Shown in pieces: positions 5,510 through 6,846 of a DNA stretch of 6,846 bases (its first letter is position 1; each line of letters opens with the position of its first letter). A program made the translations under genes and the position numbers. Source of the DNA: Caldisericaceae bacterium (GTDB lineage Bacteria; Caldisericota; Caldisericia; Caldisericales; Caldisericaceae); assembly GCA_021161495.1 (NCBI GenBank), contig JAGHAO010000179.1, positions 1 through 6,846 of the forward strand, given 5' to 3'. Below the pieces are notes generated by a model. It saw only the letters and a list, made by a program, of their open reading frames with translations, did not search any database and had not been told where the DNA came from.

Positions 5510-6338
5510 GATAGCGGTTAAAAATTTTTCGCTCAAACGGACACTCACCTGCGGGCAAACGTTCCGTGTGTTCAAGAAAAACGGAGTTTATATTTATCCT
5601 TACGGGAATTCCGTTCTTGTGATGAGGCAGGAAGGGGATTCCCTTTTTTACGAATCTTTCGGAGAAAAGTTGGGCGAGCGGGAAGTGAAAAATTTGCTCG
5701 GCTTAAATGACGACCCGGATTTCATAAACAAATATCTCAAAAAGAGAGTTCCCGATTTCTCCAAAGTGATTAACGAGACGCTCGGAATTAGAATAATGCG
5801 GCAGAACCCGTTTGAAACCGTAATTTCGTTTATGTTCTCCGTGCAGAGTGCGATTCCCCTCATTACGCGGAGGTTAAATGCGCTTTCCGAAATTGCAGGC
5901 GAAACGATGCAAACACCTTACGGAGAATTTTATTTATTCCCTGAAAGCAAAGACTTGCGGAAACTTACGGATTCCGAAATAAAAAGTTTGAAATTGGGCT
6001 TCAGGGAGAAGTGGTTCAGGGAATTCATAGAGCATTATGATGAAAAAGAAATTGAACAAATTGCACGCCTTCCGTTTGCGGAAAAAGAAAAAGAACTTTT
6101 GAAAATAAAAGGAGTGGGCATCAAAGTTGCGCACTGCATTATGCTCTTTTCTATGAACGAACTTTCCGCATTTCCCGTGGACGTGTGGATAAAAAGAGGA
6201 ATGAAAACACTTTTCGGTGCGGACGGAAGCGTAAAGAAAATCACGCAGTTGGGAAGAGAACTTTTCGGAGATTTTGCCGGATACGCGCAGGAATACATTT
6301 ACTATTACATAAGGAATGGTGCCGAAGGAGGGACTTGA
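5499..6338 (+). CDS. ogg: 8-oxoguanine DNA glycosylase/AP lyase, HhH-GPD family
   Basis: A 279-aa base-excision repair enzyme removing 8-oxoguanine. The TTG at 5499 is the only ATG, GTG or TTG codon between the upstream in-frame stop (5460-5462) and the conserved N-terminal FSLKRTLTCGQTFRV (10-24). A weak GAGG (5492-5495) precedes it. The N-terminal OGG domain covers about 8-95. QNPFETVISFMFS begins the helical domain (102-114). The helix-hairpin-helix is LLKIKGVGIKVAHC, with catalytic Lys K209, followed by catalytic Asp D228 in FPVDVW; the 19-residue spacing equals K249-D268 in human OGG1. C213 matches human C253. The human NNN-I-A-R segment (149-154) is here QSA-I-P-L, so the opposite-cytosine Arg is lost. 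The start overlaps the dipeptidase gene by 11 bases, which suggests coupled translation. The last six codons and the stop are antisense to tRNA-Leu. Confidence 0.88.
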   Translation: MQNKIAVKNFSLKRTLTCGQTFRVFKKNGVYIYPYGNSVLVMRQEGDSLFYESFGEKLGEREVKNLLGLNDDPDFINKYLKKRVPDFSKVINETLGIRIMRQNPFETVISFMFSVQSAIPLITRRLNALSEIAGETMQTPYGEFYLFPESKDLRKLTDSEIKSLKLGFREKWFREFIEHYDEKEIEQIARLPFAEKEKELLKIKGVGIKVAHCIMLFSMNELSAFPVDVWIKRGMKTLFGADGSVKKITQLGRELFGDFAGYAQEYIYYYIRNGAEGGT

Positions 6339-6406
6339 ACCCTCACGGGGCTCTGAACCCCTGCGGATTTTGAGTCCGCCGCGTCTGCCAATTCCGCCAC
6401 TTCGGC
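6317..6406 (-). tRNA. tRNA-Leu (anticodon CAA)
   Basis: Read on the minus strand, the cloverleaf closes fully: acceptor GCCGAAG with CTTCGGC, discriminator A, encoded CCA (6319-6317), a D-arm with AATTGGCAGA, anticodon stem GCGGA/TCCGC around loop CTCAAAA (anticodon CAA at 6372-6370, reading UUG), a long variable arm (GGGG/CCCC) typical of class II tRNAs, and T-stem GAGGG/CCCTC around TTCAAGT. Length is 90 bases with CCA. Its 3' end overlaps the convergent glycosylase gene by 22 bp. No terminator with a T-run is visible downstream on its strand. Confidence 0.97.
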
Positions 6407-6415
6407 ATCAGTCAT

Positions 6416-6443
6416 ATTATACGGAACAATTTTTCCTCGTCAA
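6416..6443 (-). promoter_or_regulatory. Promoter of tRNA-Leu
   Basis: On the minus strand TTGACG (6443-6438) and a perfect TATAAT (6421-6416) are 16 bases apart. The start would fall near 6409, only a few bases before the mature tRNA 5' end at 6406, so the precursor has almost no leader for RNase P to remove. Confidence 0.75.
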
Positions 6444-6460
6444 GTTCCGAAATATCCCTT

Positions 6461-6489
6461 CGTCGGTTTCTCATTCCCGGCGTTTTTTT
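6461..6489 (+). terminator. Probable intrinsic terminator for the dipeptidase-glycosylase transcript
   Basis: CGTCGG (6461-6466) pairs with CCGGCG (6477-6482) using one G-U pair, across a 10-base loop, and is followed at once by seven T (6483-6489). It lies about 120 bases past the glycosylase stop. A transcript ending here would carry full antisense to the tRNA and its promoter. The stem is only moderate in strength. Confidence 0.5.
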
Positions 6490-6584
6490 AGCATTCGGCC
6501 TTCTTCCCTTCACCACTTTTGGCTGAAAGATTTATAATCTGCGCTCAATTCAGAAATCTACTTTTACGTAATTTTATTCAAAAT
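6490..6584. other. Non-coding spacer with no recognisable feature
   Basis: Part of a gene-free stretch running from the tRNA promoter to the window end. This segment is A/T-rich, has no credible frame on either strand, and shows no strong hairpin or promoter pair. The rest of the stretch is the right-hand composite repeat. Confidence 0.5.
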
Positions 6585-6590
6585 CTTAAA

Positions 6591-6613
6591 TCGAGGGGAC
6601 ACATTTCCCTCGA
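6591..6613. repeat. TCGAGGGGA/TTCCCTCGA hairpin module (right copy)
   Basis: Nine-base arms at 6591-6599 and 6605-6613 around CACAT, with one G-T mismatch that would be a G-U pair in RNA. It is the inner end of the right composite repeat and the counterpart of 483-501. Confidence 0.6.
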
Positions 6614-6633
6614 AACTACTATTGAAAGATGAG

Positions 6634-6679
6634 ATCCTGAAACAAGTGCTCGCCTTCGGCGAGGAAAAGAGTGCAGGAT
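6634..6679. repeat. Nested hairpin module, only in the right copy
   Basis: Outer arms ATCCTG (6634-6639) and CAGGAT (6674-6679) enclose a strong inner stem CTCGCC (6649-6654), loop TTC, GGCGAG (6658-6663). The outer hairpin is followed by GACAAAAG, matching the GAC tail of the other modules. The inner stem looks like an insertion into the loop of a simpler ATCCTGAAACAAGT...CAGGAT unit. Confidence 0.6.
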
Positions 6680-6727
6680 GACAAAAGAGAGATTCTTCCG
6701 TCGTCCTGAGATATGCCTCTTTTTGTC

Positions 6728-6752
6728 ACCCTGAGATGTTTTTACTCAGGGT
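6728..6752. repeat. ACCCTGAG/CTCAGGGT hairpin module (right copy)
   Basis: Perfect 8-bp arms at 6728-6735 and 6745-6752 around a 9-base T-rich loop. GTC precedes it, so the GAC tail is on the minus strand. It differs from the left copy (409-433) by one base in each arm, and the two changes restore pairing. Confidence 0.75.
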
Positions 6753-6804
6753 CTCGTTTTTAATTCCTTTATCGAAGTGCACTCCGAAAGCGAAGAAATA
6801 CAAG

Positions 6805-6825
6805 ATTCCGGATTAAGTCCGGAAT
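6805..6825. repeat. ATTCCGGA/TCCGGAAT hairpin module (right copy)
   Basis: Perfect 8-bp arms at 6805-6812 and 6818-6825 around TTAAG, followed by GACGAAAAT. Counterpart of 335-355; the arms are identical and only the loop differs by one base when read on the same strand. Confidence 0.75.
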
Positions 6826-6846
6826 GACGAAAATACGAGGTACTGA

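Larger units (their letters stand above)
6585..6841 (-). repeat. Right copy of the composite inverted repeat
   Basis: The reverse complement of this segment matches 319-509, running from ACCTCGTATTTT (6841-6830) to CCTCGATTTAAG (6596-6585). Module order is kept: TCCGGAAT hairpin, TTTCTTCGCTTT, GTGCACTT, GATAAAGGAA, ACGAGACCCTGA hairpin, CAGGAYGACG half-module, GAGGGAA hairpin. This copy is 257 bases against 191, because it contains an extra nested hairpin (6634-6679) absent from the left copy. Confidence 0.8.

Noticed and set aside
6422..6448. CGGAAC/GTTCCG inverted repeat as a terminator
   Set aside because: The loop is about 15 bases, no T-run follows on the plus strand, and the site overlaps the tRNA promoter. 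The hairpin at 6461-6489 fits better.
6316..6537. Plus-strand open frame with GLEPSRGSEPLRILSPP-like peptide
   Set aside because: This peptide pattern is what arises from translating the antisense of a class II tRNA; the region is tRNA-Leu and its promoter.

Overview
The window is bacterial. It has strong Shine-Dalgarno (SD) sites, sigma70-type -35/-10 pairs, a Leu tRNA with a genomically encoded CCA end, and tightly packed genes. Base composition is moderate, with many AAA, GAA and AAC codons. The gene set (non-oxidative pentose phosphate enzymes, a PepV-like M20 dipeptidase, a bacterial OGG-type glycosylase) would fit a fermentative anaerobe of a Firmicutes-like or Thermotogota-like kind. 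Nothing here fixes the phylum, and I do not assign one.

Layout. At 1-70 the first 23 codons of a leftward gene run off the edge; its promoter carries a clean palindrome over the -35 box. About 125-593 is non-coding and filled with small hairpin repeat modules. From about 594 a rightward block begins: a promoter, an 83-aa two-helix membrane protein (649-900), a transaldolase (920-1744), a transketolase-family protein with its own consensus -35 box (1811-4126), an intrinsic terminator, an M20 dipeptidase (4187-5509), and an 8-oxoguanine DNA glycosylase (5499-6338). The glycosylase starts with TTG inside the end of the dipeptidase gene and takes its stop codon from the antisense strand of a leftward tRNA-Leu(CAA) (6317-6406). 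After the tRNA promoter and a probable terminator, the window ends in a second copy of the repeat mosaic, inverted relative to the first (319-509 versus 6585-6841).

How the genes work together. Transaldolase and transketolase form the non-oxidative pentose phosphate branch, which interconverts C3-C7 sugar phosphates. The dipeptidase and glycosylase are unrelated housekeeping functions joined by translational overlap. There is no sign of a phage, CRISPR array, toxin-antitoxin pair or transposase.

The most notable points are: a 771-aa transketolase that keeps the sugar-phosphate residues but lacks the near-universal cofactor-activating Glu and has GDA instead of GDG; a transaldolase about 55 residues longer than TalC/MipB enzymes; the glycosylase/tRNA antisense overlap; and the inverted composite repeats on both sides of the gene block.
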